Shown here piece after piece: positions 48,961-60,717 of a DNA stretch of 64,000 nt. The notes under the pieces are model-generated. The model was not told where the DNA came from, ran no database searches, and saw nothing but the letters and a program-made list of their open reading frames with translations. Source of the DNA: Antitrichia curtipendula (taxonomy: Eukaryota > Streptophyta > Bryopsida > Hypnales > Leucodontaceae); contig OX579637.1 in the NCBI GenBank assembly GCA_951230915.1, positions 24,428,001 through 24,492,000 on the forward strand. Reading direction: 5' to 3'. The translations under genes and the position numbers were made by a program. Every line of letters begins with the position of its first letter. Position 1 is the stretch's first letter.

Positions 48961-49213
48961 AATATGATTGCAATGAGTTGTAAAATCAAAAAATATGATT
49001 GGCCGCAGAAATCACTGTAGATGACTGCAACATGACTGACATGAGTCATTACCGACGAGTCGCTTTAGACATCAGTCATATTGGCAGTCATATTTTTTGG
49101 GTGGTAGAATTATCCATAATTAGCCGTATTTTGCCAACAAGGCGTATACTTTGACTATCTTTGAGGGCTTGACTTTTTCTTGAGTTGCCCGGGCAAACAA
49201 AAATAAATCCTAC

Positions 49214-49547
49214 GTGGCATGTGACTCCATGTAGTCATTTTTTTGGCTAACGTGGAATATGACTGCGGTCAGTCATATTTTGGCTGACGTGGAATATGAC
49301 TGCGATCAGTCATATTTTGGCTAAAGTGGCATATGACTGCGGTCAGTCATATTTTGGTTGATGTGGAATATGACTGCAGTTAGTCATATTTTGGCTAATG
49401 TGGAATATGACTGCGGTTAGTCATATTTTGGCTAATGTGGCGTATGACTTTGTACAGTCATATTTTTTGTAGATGTGGAATATGATTCTTGTGAGTCATA
49501 TTTTACTAATGTGAAATATAACTCTTATGAGTCATATTTTAGTTGAT
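49214..49547. repeat. Nine 36-38 bp hairpin-forming tandem units
   Basis: Each unit is GTGGAATATGACTG, a 4-nt loop such as CGGT, CAGTCATATTTTGG and CTAAT or similar. The arms ATATGACTG and CAGTCATAT are exact reverse complements in the middle units. The last three units keep the pairing less well. Looser copies of TGACT..AGTCAT occur back to 48950 and on to 49625. Confidence 0.85.
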
Positions 49548-50039
49548 GTGGTAATTCATATGGATGTCATTGTTAGTTTATGACTAATTGCAGTCATATT
49601 TTGAAAAATACAAAGTCATATTTTGGAAAAGACTCCATGTAGTTAAAAATGAATATATTTGATTTTAGAGATATACAAGAGATAATCATATTGGAAAGGA
49701 AGAATGTAAGAAAGAAAGCAACTCTCTACATTGACATTTATTAGTTATCAATACAAAACATATATTCCACAATTCATAAAATCCAATAAGGTCTACATTC
49801 CTTACAATAATGTGAAGATGGCTCTATTGGGTTGTAAGTAGCTTCTAATGACTTTGTTTCAACTTTTGGTGCCTGCATAAATAATTAAAGAAATAGGAGG
49901 TTAATTTTTAGTGAATGAACAACAAAGCTTAACCTTCAAAGGCTTACAACAACACAAAATATATAGCTCAAGTTTAGGGTAGGAAAAATAAGAATGGTGA
50001 TAGAGAAAACAAGAAGAAAAAATAGACAAGTACTAAGAG

Positions 50040-50200
50040 ATAACAACAAGCAAGAATCAAGATGCAACAAGAAACAAGAAGCAACAAGAAACAAGAAGCA
50101 ACAACTAGGACACAACAAGAAACAAAAAGTAACAACTAAGACACAACAAGAAACAAAAATTAAGATGCAAAAAAAATTAACAAGAAGCAACAACTACACA
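50040..50200. repeat. Purine-rich AACAAGAAAC low-complexity repeat
   Basis: Irregular repeats of AACAAGAAACAAGAAGC on the + strand. No coding meaning is likely. Confidence 0.6.
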
Positions 50201-51231
50201 AAGACATCCATTTGTCACTTGGAACAACCTGTAGGCTCTTCAGTGCTGGTCAACAGAGCACACTGTTTGTCAACCCTAGCAGGCTCAACAATCAAATTGG
50301 CATTGTGAGCATCAGGTAGGGAGATTGGCGAGGTAGATGGGGCTATGTCTTGAGAACCTGTAGCAGCTTCTACATCGGTATCTTGAGGCAGAAGCAGAAT
50401 CTTCGGATAGACTTCTATTGGAAGAGAAGGAGAAGGAACAACAGGCGTCAAAACCGCCTCGCTATCAAGCCCCTACGAACTAGATCCTTCACCAATGTTC
50501 ATAGTAGATGGTGAAGCTTGGAGCATGAGTGGCGGAGCCGGCAAAGCTGAGGCGATAGGATGAATACCTCTAAGTTTGTTCATAAGTGCCAAAATTGTGA
50601 TTCACTCTTCTTATTTGTATCCATTATGAGGTCGCACATGTCATCCATTTGTTTGTTCGTCTCGGCGTACATCGTCATGTTTCTGACCCGATCCCTCAAT
50701 CTGTCGGCCTTCAGTTGTGCAATTTCATCCTCATAGTCTTCGTCCACAGGTGCTCTTTTCCTTCTCTTTGTATGCCGCACTGAAGGCGGCGGGGTGCCCA
50801 ATGGCTGCGTCGAGATTGGCTGCCCAAACAAATCCGAGGCTGACCCACAAACACTCTGTGACAGAGTCACAGCAGTGAGTTGTTCCTTTGGGGACGTCAT
50901 CGGGAAAGTCACCCGTTTCCTCTTCCTCAGATTCGTATTCTTCCTCTTCACTGTCATTCTCGAGATGTTAAGCTTTCTTCAAAGATGTGTATGGCCTATT
51001 TCATGTGGATTCCGCCGTCTTTTTGACGATGATGGCATCGTCAATGTAGCGGGTTTTCTGCTAAATCTTTCTTTGTCGACAAAATAACCAGTTGGGAGAA
51101 AATCATTCTTGTTGAGAAATTTAGCCGTCTAGACAATCATTGTCCATTGCTTGGACTCCTCAGTTAACCCAACGTCAAAGACATTGAGACCACTCATCTG
51201 CACACCGGCATAAGGTAGGAAACATCAGATA

Positions 51232-51332
51232 CTCAGTAGAGTCAATTCAGGTCGGATCAACCTAAAGGGATGGTATACAATGCGATTATTCAAGAAAGAC
51301 ATACATATCTGTTTAGGTAGGACCGACCTAAA
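51232..51332. repeat. Two palindrome copies inside the second gap of the 54-kb gene
   Basis: CAGGTCGGATCAACCTAAAG (about 51248-51267) and TTTAGGTAGGACCGACC..AAAG (about 51315-51337) are imperfect versions of the TTTAGGTCGA palindrome. Protein-like reading stops at the first and resumes beyond the second, so the gap may be an intron with a copy near each end. Confidence 0.45.
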
Positions 51333-52799
51333 GTACATCACAAGAAACCAGATAACGAGATTCAAATAAGAACATGGAAAGGATGGATCATCCTCAGCAG
51401 ATCTCAAAACATATACCATAGCGGCACATGTAAACTTCAATCTTGCGAATACCGAGAGCAAACTAGAATCCACGATGCAGAACTTCCTTAGGATGCCTAA
51501 GTAGAACTCTATGCGCAGCTCCGTGTTGTGGATTCTGTACTCCACTTCATTGTAGCTCCAAGGCTTGGTGAAGACATTAGTGTTGAAAGCACAATAAGCC
51601 AATTTCGGCACCACGATGTCCGTATTCTTGGGATTATGGAGAAATGCAAGATAAATCTTCTCCACCACCTTGCTGTTGTTTAGAGAAACATCACCCATGC
51701 GCTCATGCTTTGCTGGATAGTAGTCGGAGAAGTCTAACTTGAATTCCTTCAAGACCTCATTGTTCTGCACGTAGTGCAACGCTTGAGTTTGCTCAGTCAG
51801 GTCGGAGCAGATGAAGAGCCACGTGTTGACCTCTTCCAACCTTGGCTACTTCTTCTACTGGAAGGAATTAATTGCTGCAAAGAAGTAATGCATCGTTGGC
51901 GTAGCCTTTGTTTTCTTTGTGACGAGTGGCGTGTAACGGAAGTCCAGAACCCCAAACTTGATGTTGCCAATTGTGGACTCCTTCCAGACCCTTTTTGGCT
52001 AGTCTATATGCTTTTTGGTCATGATGTCATATGGACGATAATGCGTAGTGGACTGTCGGGTAACAAAGTTTGATCGACGTGCCATGAGTACTCTGAAGAA
52101 CTTTGCGGCATATGGTGACATCTCCTCGGCCAACTTGTTTTTGGCTCTAGTGTTCTTGGCTTCCCCTTAGTAGTCAAGCCCTGGCTGCTTGAGTAGCACA
52201 TTCATTGTGGCACTTGTAATATTCGACTCCGTTTAAAATCTCTCCATTTCTCATGATTGATCTCGTCAAACGCATTCAGCAATCTAATCTTGGATTTAAT
52301 GAGATGCAGCTCTCTCTGCACGAGGTATTTGCGCTTGCGCTGCTCAACCCATTCCTTGTGCGTATAGCAGCTCTTCAAAACAGAAAACATGGCCTTCACA
52401 ATCACTTTCAAGTACTTTGTGTTTGTCTTCTTTGGATTTATGTGGAGAATGTACTTTGCCAGTTTGATGAGATCATTGTACAAGAGATTGCCCAACCACT
52501 TAAAAAATTCGTGAGTCAAGTTCCCATTCTTTGGCTTCCAACTTGATTTTTTGTTGAATGGCATTAAGGTGTCCGTGTGTAGGAGCTCCCCGTGGGTGGA
52601 ACTGGATATCACCTTGCTCCATAGTTTGTAGACCGCATCGGAAGTTGTAATGATCTTGAGCTCATTTGTAATTTCAGCTTCTCTTCTGCGTCTTTACCCT
52701 TAGTTGCTTTCTACGCCTTTACAACATCCAGCATAGCAAATTGGTTGTTCATCGCCGTCACAAATTCTTGTGCAATATCCACAAAAGTTGAGTGAGTTT

Positions 52800-52900
52800 G
52801 AATTTAGGTCGATTCAATCTTAACATCATGTTAGATTGCAACATCTGCAACTGGATACTCACATTCAATTTAGGTCGGATTGACTTCAACTGCTTACCTG
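52800..52900. repeat. Two palindrome half-sites inside the first gap of the 54-kb gene
   Basis: On the minus strand the exon ends KKKYQ at a good donor (CAG|GTAAGC, donor at about 52897). AATTTAGGTCGGATTGAC lies just inside it and AATTTAGGTCGATTCAATC near the far end at about 52803-52820. I could not place an acceptor that keeps frame, so the intron call is provisional. Confidence 0.4.
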
Positions 52901-54356
52901 ATACTTCTTCTTATTTGCTTTGATCTTGACATTTTGTCTGGCGTTTGACACTGTCCCCACTGGTGCAAGGTCTTTTGGATGTCTTGGCTTTCCCATTATT
53001 TCCCAAACTATTCTTGCCCCCAAGATGGTTGTCAACCATGACGGCTTCATTGCTTGGAAGTGGTTTATCCTGTTGTAGTAAGCGGAGATTGTCCTGAGCT
53101 TCTCGTCATCTTTTGTCCAAACAATGTAGCAATCCCACTGTCGAAAGTGCTTCAAAATTTCTTCTTCTAACCCCTTCTCTACTATTATATGGCTGGCCGT
53201 GATACTATGCTGGCCGTGAATTAGAAAGAAGTTTCCCGTTCTTATGGAATCCCAGTCCTCGGGTTTTGGCTTCTCTTTCAGGATGACAGGCATGACACAT
53301 AGTGTCTGCTTCTTTGATTGGTCCGGCATGTGCTAATAGAAGTGCATTAAGTCCTTGGCTAGACGCTCCTTGTGGCTGCACATGTTAAGGTGCGCCGGAG
53401 CTTGAATGAGCTGATCAATGGAGATGGTTCTCTTCTCGTCACATTCAAAGACGTAGGCATCATTGTATGTTGCCTAGTAGTTCTTGAATGCTTCAATAGA
53501 GAGCTTATAGTCATGTTTCTTGTTTGGATTGTGAGCCTCTGGGATTTGGGCTACAGTGGAGGCAAAGCTTGCCTTGTTGACGACAAGCAAACTTAGAGGC
53601 TTTTCCAGACTACGTTGTGCCGAGGAGCTTGCCAAGTTGCTCTTCTTGATTCTAGTTGGAGGAGTTTTGGACGACTTACTCTTCCTAGTCCCCCTACTGG
53701 TTTGAGTTGCTAGCATGCCCTGCAATCCCTAACCCTTGCCCTGGCTGGGACTATCTAGAAAAATAGATCGGGAATCTAACTCTTTTCTCCTTGTCTCTAA
53801 TTTGGCAGTGAGGACCACAAAGTCTACAAATATAATCCTGAGCTTCCCACATAGACTTTTTCCGCTCACTTGATTTCCAGCATAATTCTTGAAGAAATTA
53901 TGGTCAATCTTCTTCTCTAATTCTGGTATTTCGGTCCTATAATTTGTAGGGAGAAGGGATTCCAGAAATAGCGTGATGTTGAAGACAACTTTTGATAAGT
54001 CAAGGAGGATTGTGAAGTGATACTAGTCCTTCTCCTCTTTTTCCATCTGGGCCGTGATCCAATGGATTTTAATCATTGGACCGCATTCGTGAACAACATC
54101 TTTGATCTTCTTGTCAAACAAAATTGAGTAGTATGGCGTGCTATCTTTGTAGTTGGCGGAGAAGTAGATGATGCTTCGGAACGGGATCATTTTCAAACTC
54201 CAGAACGCCATCTTCTCTGGATTTTGGAGCATCTAGTACTTGCCATCCATATCGCAGTCATCTCCATCATCTTCTTCTTTTGGTCTATCGACCCGTTTGT
54301 AGAAGGCTTCTAGTTTTGGAACTTGCTCTTCCATGCTGCCACAATTACAATCAATT

Positions 54357-55352
54357 GTTTAGGTCAATTTGACATGAATGATGTTTATGCTTACTGATTT
54401 TTGAGTTTTTTTGGAAATGAGTTTGATATGCTTGATTAGGTCAATTCACCAAGATTGATTTCAGTTGATTAGGTCAATTCGATCTGAACTACTGCTTTTA
54501 TTGCTGGTAGGATAGTAGTGTTCTGTTTTAGGTCGAACCAACTTAATTATATTCTGATAGTGCTTTCAGATGAACTGTTACTTTTAGGTCGAGTCGAGCT
54601 AAATGTTTTCTTTAGACATTTTTGTATGGCCTTTCTGGTTTAGATCGACTCGACCTTATTACTGGTTTCCTCTCTTTACCTAAATGAAATTTATGCGTAC
54701 TTATTCCCGAGTTTGTTTGACATCATTTATTTATGCTAGCTTAGATCAATTCTCTGCGATTGGTTTCAATCTGTTAGGTCGATTTGACCTGAACTATTAA
54801 TCTTGTCATACACATGCTAGTAGTTTAGGTCGAGCCGACCTAATTCTCTCAGGTAGTGCTTCCAGATAAGTGATGACTGGGAGTGCTTCCAAATAAGCAA
54901 TGACCTCTCTGCTATTGCTTTTAGGTAAGCAATGACTTAGTTAGGTCAACTTGAGCTAAATGGTTTTCATTATGTTTTTTGCGGCATTTCTTTTATACTT
55001 TTCATTTTGGCTCTTTTGATTTAGGTTGACTCGACAAAAAAATTGTCTTGCACTTTTTCTGTGTAGAAGTCAATATTAGACCTAATCTTTGTCTCGCACT
55101 CGGGTTTTGGTGTATTACGCTATTTAGATCGAGTTGACATGAATTTACTTGGTTGTTTTCCTACTTTTATTTTATTTTTGACTTTTTTGTTTGCTTTTTC
55201 ATTCAATTCTATCTCTGTCTTTTACATAACATTTTTGCATTTAGGTTGGGCCGACCTAAATTTTGACTTCGTGATGACAAATTTGTTTTATTAGCATAAT
55301 TTTTTCCTTTCTCATATTTGAGCATGTCATTTTAGGTCGACTAGACCTAAAT
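54357..55352. repeat. Cluster of ~13 palindromes of the TTTAGGTCGA type
   Basis: Copies lie at about 54357, 54467, 54526, 54582, 54638, 54772, 54822, 54939, 55019, 55121, 55238 and 55330, plus half-sites such as 54435. Best copies are 54822 (TTTAGGTCGAG / CCGACCTAAT), 55238 and 55330 (TTTAGGTCGAC / TAGACCTAAA). Spacing is 30-130 bp and the sequence between copies is unrelated, so this is a set of separate sites rather than a satellite. It starts 23 bp upstream of the 54334 ATG. Confidence 0.8.
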
Positions 55353-55399
55353 TTGCTAGTCTTGTTCTCTCTTTCAACATGGAAGTTGATCTAAACTAA

Positions 55400-57320
55400 T
55401 ATCGACCGGAAGTGCATTCTACTTGATTTACTTTAAACAAATAGGGGAGGTACAAAAATACGTACCTTTCTCCAAACAAATTTGTGTGCTTTAAAAATTC
55501 CGGAAATCGCCTTTAAAAAGCACTTGCACAATGCAAGCAAATTTGAACTTAGGAAAAAATAGCTAGCAGATGCTCATGCTGAAGCTAATTCGAGTGGTAT
55601 TGAAACTAGTGGCATTTGAAATTCTAGAACTGTAAAGTTGTGAAACTAATGTTTTGAAATCCTAAACTAATGCTACGCTAATGGATTTCCTAAATTGTGA
55701 AGCTAATTCTAAGCTTAAAATTATGCACATTCAAACGAATGGGTTTGCTAAACTATAAAGCTAATTTGTTGTTAAGCTGAAGTTTGCATTACAAAACCTA
55801 AACAACAAATCGGAAGTTCTAATTCTCACAAAACAAGCACAAGACACAACTACCTTTGCCTTACAAAATATAAACCCTAAAACCGCAAGCAAATTCTACT
55901 CTCTAGCAAAACAAGCAGAAGACACAGATAGCTAAACCCTAGACATGACTTTCCAACCAATTACAAAATCTTGCTAAAACAACACTTCTACACAACATCA
56001 AAACCAATCAAACCTCAAACATTTATAATAGTATGGAATTTTGGCAGCATGCTTACCCTAATTTGTAAACAAAGACCACTGAATTGCAATGCATTGTGCC
56101 TGTTCTATGCTTGCAAGCAAAATCATGAAGAAATCAAGGAATGTAGCACACAGTGAAAGCAAATTCAATTCAAAAACATTTCTAATTGAAAGGTCCATAA
56201 AATTCACATCAGGAAAATCTTCAATTGAATTCACAGAAATGCAAAAAATCACCTTGAATGATGATGTTGAGAGTGCAAATGCTACCAACATTGGAGAGAA
56301 CTCTGTCGTTCAAAACATAAAATCAAAACAGGACAAAAATTTGGTCCTCTCCATTACTCCCTTGGTTCTCCCAATCACTCCCTAGTCCTCCCAATCACTC
56401 CCTAGTCCTCCCAATCACTCCCTAGCTCCTCTCAATCTCTCCCCAGCTCCTAACAATTGTCCAAATCCTTGCTAAGAAAAATGTTCCCCTAAACCACTCA
56501 AACACAACAAAAAAGCAGGAAACCCTAGACCTCCCACTCACTCTTGTAATCTTTCAAACCCTGGTTCTTCCTAAAATTCCCGGTTGGAAGAGTACTCGCT
56601 GCCCTAAAAACTACCCTAAACTCGCCGCTCCGACCTGAAATGATACACAGACAAAATTAGTAACCCCAAATCCTATGAGGAAGCGCAAGAACAGAGGGTT
56701 GGTCAACCTAGACACCTTCAAATCAGACATTCTAACGACTAAAAACAAAAGCAACTAATAGCAATCTTCTAGAAATTAGGCCCAAATTCACAAAGGATTG
56801 ACTATGCAAATTTTTACGCTTGAACATCAAAAAGTGTTGAATCCTCTCAAATTGCCTTGGATATCTCACCGATACATCCAAAACTGAAACCATCTACAAG
56901 TTTCTCCTCTCAAACACAAGGACACATACCATGCTGAGGATAGATGCGGAAAGTAGAACAACAATGCTATGAGCCTACTCCAAATCCGTGCATACACCAT
57001 TGCTGAGCCATCTCCACCTCCCTCTCAACTCAGCTTGAATGATAAGAAGCTAGAGGACAACCTTCCCTACTGAAAGCGACAAGACAAACACACCGATCAA
57101 AAAAAGAACACAGCGGCTGCTCGACAAAAAAACTCACAAATGAAGTTCAATATTAGAAACACAATCGACAATGGAGCAGCAACAACATAATTGGAGAGTA
57201 CCATTGCAGCAAAACATTCAAAAATTACACGCAAAACAAAAACATCAAGAACTTGCAACAAATCAGAAGTGCAAACAAACGAGCACTTGCGTGTTAGGGT
57301 TCACCTATGCAAGAAAGACA
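55400..57320. other. No gene seen; small minisatellite at 56352-56450
   Basis: AT-rich with no supported coding sequence. At 56352-56450 a 20-bp unit, CCAATCACTCCCTAGTCCTC, repeats three times exactly or nearly so, with looser units on both sides. Confidence 0.5.
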
Positions 57321-57325
57321 ATCCC

Positions 57326-57585
57326 AACGCCGTGCGTCAAATCCCAAAACCGTGCACTTATACCCAAAGACGTGCACCTAAATCCAAAGCCGTGTGCCTA
57401 ATCCAAAGCCGTGGACTTTTACTCAAAGTTTTTGACTTGTACCTTAAAGCCGTAGGGTTCTATACAAAGCCATGGAATTGTATCCAAAAGTCGTGCACTT
57501 GTACCTAAAAGCCGTGCACTTGTACCCAAAGTCGCAGACCCGTAACCTAGAAGCGTGAACTTGTAACCTATAATAGTGCACACAT
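57326..57585. repeat. Minisatellite, about 13 units of 19-22 bp
   Basis: The consensus is near AAAGCCGTGCACTTGTACCC. The best units lie at 57484-57530; early units vary (AAGACGTGCACCTAAATCC, AAAGCCGTGTGCCTAATCC). Each good unit contains GTGCAC, its own reverse complement. GC-rich within AT-rich DNA. Confidence 0.8.
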
Positions 57586-57589
57586 AATG

Positions 57590-60090
57590 AGTACACAATA
57601 CAGCGTAGTGAAATTAGGTTGTCTTAAAATAATTTGTTGACATTTGACACCTAATAGATATTTAAAATTATTGTGCAAAATTGAGTTACTTTTGGATTAT
57701 AACTCACTGTATTGAGACTCATAAACCTCCATATATGTAAGTGGAAATATTTCCAAAAATAACTGTTGACTTCATGGCTTATAAGTTGCTCTCTTGATGT
57801 TAGGAAACCTTATTATTAATACTAAAATTGGCATATAGCACATTTCTCTGTTGTAAGAGTGAATTTCAGAAGTTCAAATACAATCATTTGATAAAAACAT
57901 TGTACTTTTGAAACATATACTCATCGCATAAAATGCTTCAAAATATTTTGCGGAATTATACAAAAAATAGTGGTTATGTTACTTTAGGATTTTCAACATT
58001 CAAAGGCTAACCTCCTCTTGTTGTTTATCTAATTATCTCCAAGAAAAACAAATGGATTTAACATGTCCTAAATTATTATTCTCAAAGCACATAGTTATAC
58101 AATTCAATAAAAATTAAATGAAAAAAATGGATGAAAAGATAAAGAATTCATGAAGGAAACTGAAAGCCCTCCAAAACAAGCTGTTAAGAACATGATTCTA
58201 ATTATTTTATCCTCCATCTTTTGATCCTTTGTTTATTCAAGCACTCCCTAATTTGAATTCTTGTGGGAGGAAGTGAAGAGTTCTTGCTTCCTACCTATTT
58301 TTTGTAATTGATATATAAAGCAGTATCTAATTATCTTGTCAAGAATTTTTGCTGGTAGAGGTAAATACTTCTCCCTACCACCTCATCCATCATTTGTATA
58401 GGCTCGGCATTAGAATCCACAATGTACCAATTTCTAGGAAATCAGAGTTTAGTTCATGCAACTAATTTAACAATTAAAATTACAAATAAAAAATGAAAGC
58501 ATTCATTTGGTGATTTTAAAGGCAATCCATAAAAAGAAGTCATGGACAACATCTTAACAGAAAGTAATAAAATGTCTGAACATACAAGTTTAAAATTTTA
58601 TGAATAGTTCACTAAGACTCATTAAACCATTAAAACCATACAATCATCACACATATTCTAATTTCCGTTAAGGTCTACAGTTGCATATATTTTCAGGAAG
58701 AGAATGTCATTATGAAGCAAAACAAACAAGAATGATCCTCAATTTCATTTATAGTTTTAAAATTTTACTGTTGACTTCGATAAAAATTACACAACATGCA
58801 TGTGGTTGCCCCTTTAATATAGAACAATTATAATACCCTATTTGTAATTTTACTTCCAAAATTTAAAAAGAAAAAAACTCTTGAAATGCCCGCCTAAACG
58901 CATTTTTGTTTTCTCCTATGGTTTGCAGGTAGCATCTCAAGGCATTATATAAAGCAATCATATTTATATTCAAATTGAAACCATATACATTATTAACAAT
59001 CCTTCATGTACATGTACATTACAATTCTTCATGGCCTTGGTGTAGGTAAAATAATCAATGCATAGAATTCAACCAAATCAACTCCTATAGTTAAATAAAT
59101 AATAATAATTGAGATGATAGATGTAAGAAAAAAATTCCCACAAAAAATTTACAGATTTTAGGATTTACACTAACAAAATTACAGGCATGGCTTTTTCAAT
59201 TGTGAATTTATATTTAAATCTCCATGCTTGGATTATTCACATCTTGCACATATCTTATTTCGTGCTTGTTGAAATTAAATTTCATGACATTTCAGGTTTT
59301 GGTTCTTTAAACTACAGCGCATGGTTAATTGAAATTTTTTTCTTTTTGAATTACATTCAAGAAAATGAGGCTCTAATTTTAGTGCACTCACAAATTCTTA
59401 ATGTTCGGATTATTTACAACTTCTACATTTTTTTTCTATGCTCTTCGCGTTCAAATTTCTATGAGTTTTTGGTTCTTGAACTACAGGGCATGACACTCCA
59501 TCTTTTTGTTGGTCTCATGACATGTACCTTGAACTATAAGTAAATGAATACAATTTTCTATCACCCTACATTTAAGATACTGGGGCACTAAGTTAATGTG
59601 TTGAAAATTGTAATATAATTTCACAATATTGTATTATATTTGCTATTGTAAACAAATGGACTATGTTAAAACATGGAAAGGCAATAAATAGGCTTTGGAG
59701 TTTAAGACAGAAGGCCCCGGACCCTAAACTCTAAAATCCTAAACCCTAAGACCCTAAATCCTGTACATCCTGAACTTTGCATCTTAAAAATGATTAGAAC
59801 CTTATTTTCTCTAAAATTTATGTTGGACTGCACTATTAAAAAAAAATATTGACTTTGCACTCTTTTTTTAATACGCCAAGAATTTTGTCTCGAGCTTATT
59901 GGTTTGAATTTGTAAAAGTAACCACAAATTTATAATACAGAAGAGAGATTCCTTTACCTGAAATTTAAAAAACCAAAATTTGGACTTCATATTTATTTTT
60001 AAATAGAAGAGGAATTTGCGGAGCTTTATTGACCTTGAAGATAGGGCTCGGATGGTGCAAAGTCAACAAATGCCCATGTCCATTTTTTGA
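57590..60090. other. No gene seen; telomere-like run at 59721-59761
   Basis: AT-rich. The 118-codon frame at 59187-59543 is Phe/Leu/Ile-rich in a way typical of AT-rich non-coding DNA, so I do not call it. 59721-59761 has about five degenerate CCCTAAA units (ACCCTAAACTCTAAAATCC, AAACCCTAAGACCCTAAATC). Confidence 0.45.
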
Positions 60091-60694
60091 GGAGTAATGA
60101 AAAGGCGGTGGGAATCTAGACATAGTAATTGCCCGCATGACGTTCAGAATGTTTGAAATTCTTTTTCAAACTTGCCGCCTTCTTCTTTCCCGCAAAGAAG
60201 TCCTTGACTTCCAACACCGTCCGGTTTAGGTCAACCATTCTCTCATTCTCAAATCTCTACGTGCACCTTCGTATGCACCCTGTCCATTTCGTGCCCTTTG
60301 TTTTTTCATGTTGCTAAGACCGCGTACCATATTTGCCTGTGCTAGTCTGTTGCTCAAGATTTTGTCCACAAGGCGCTTGGCGTTATGAGTATGTGATGCA
60401 TGATATTGTAGTGTCTTTGATGATATTTCCTTGGACTGAGCTGTCACTCTGTTGTTTTGAATCAAAGTATTGCTTCTGTGAAGAACGGCCGTAGGAATTC
60501 TTATGTGTTGTAGTTTCATGTTGTTTTTTCGGTGCAACTGTGTGTGCGAGATCGTGCTTGCGGTGGGGGAGCTCTGCGTTTTCACTTTGATTTGTGTGAA
60601 GATGCTGTTGTAGTTTCCGAATTTCTCGCCGTAAAAACCGGAGGAAGATGAAGTTGAAAATGATATAAGTAAATTCATGAAAATTTAAGATCAC
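60090..60694 (-). pseudogene. Decayed basic, coiled-coil-like gene fragment
   Basis: The minus strand near 60235-60130 reads NERMVDLNRTVLEVKDFFAG and KKKAASLKKNFKHSERHAG. Upstream, 60678-60230 reads protein-like in two frames (HRKHDLAHTVAPKKQHETTT; SNMKKQRARNGQGAYEGARR), so frameshifts are present. It is Lys/Arg/Gln-rich and unrecognised. It lies between the two palindrome clusters and points away from the DUF7869-like gene. Confidence 0.3.
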
Positions 60695-60717
60695 TTTGTC
60701 TGACCTTGTAGACGGAC

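Larger units (their letters stand above)
50560..54334 (-). pseudogene. Long decayed gene with a ParB-like GQHS region
   Basis: The ATG at 54334 opens MEEQVPKLEAFYKRVDRP. 54334-52886 is one frame broken only by five TAG codons. It contains a conserved-looking block at 53300-52950: FFLIHGQHSITAS, WDCYIVWTKDDEKLR, ISAYYNRINHF and ARIVWE. GQHS-type motifs and the fold order recall ParB/sulfiredoxin-like domains, but this is a weak match. After a gap (52897-52800) the frame resumes (EFVTAMNNQFAML, WVEQRKRKYLVQRELHLI), then MSPYAAKFFRVLMARR and FDFRYTPL-like sequence, and 51839-51340 (LHYVQNNEVLKEFKLDFSDY). After a second gap (51330-51210) an acidic run and a basic HTKRRKRAP nuclear-signal-like segment lead to LKADRLRDRVRNMTM and a stop near 50580. 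All nine internal stops I read are TAG. Function unknown; probably encoded by a mobile element. Confidence 0.5.

Noticed and set aside
49214..49547. CRISPR-like array
   Set aside because: The units abut with no unique spacers, the context is plant nuclear, and dyad symmetry plus a CACTA-like end explain it.
50560..54334. TAG read as an amino acid (alternative genetic code)
   Set aside because: CAG codons are still present in the same gene, other decayed genes use TAA and TGA stops as well, and the host-type sequences fit the standard code. Methylation-driven decay explains the TAG excess more simply.
57326..57585. CRISPR-like array or coding repeat
   Set aside because: Units are 19-22 bp with no spacers and vary by indels. 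The reading frames across it (57171-57508) shift frame from unit to unit, so it is not a protein repeat.
59187..59543. 118-codon open frame on +
   Set aside because: Phe/Ile/Leu/Tyr-rich translation typical of AT-rich non-coding DNA; no motif, no start context, no neighbours.
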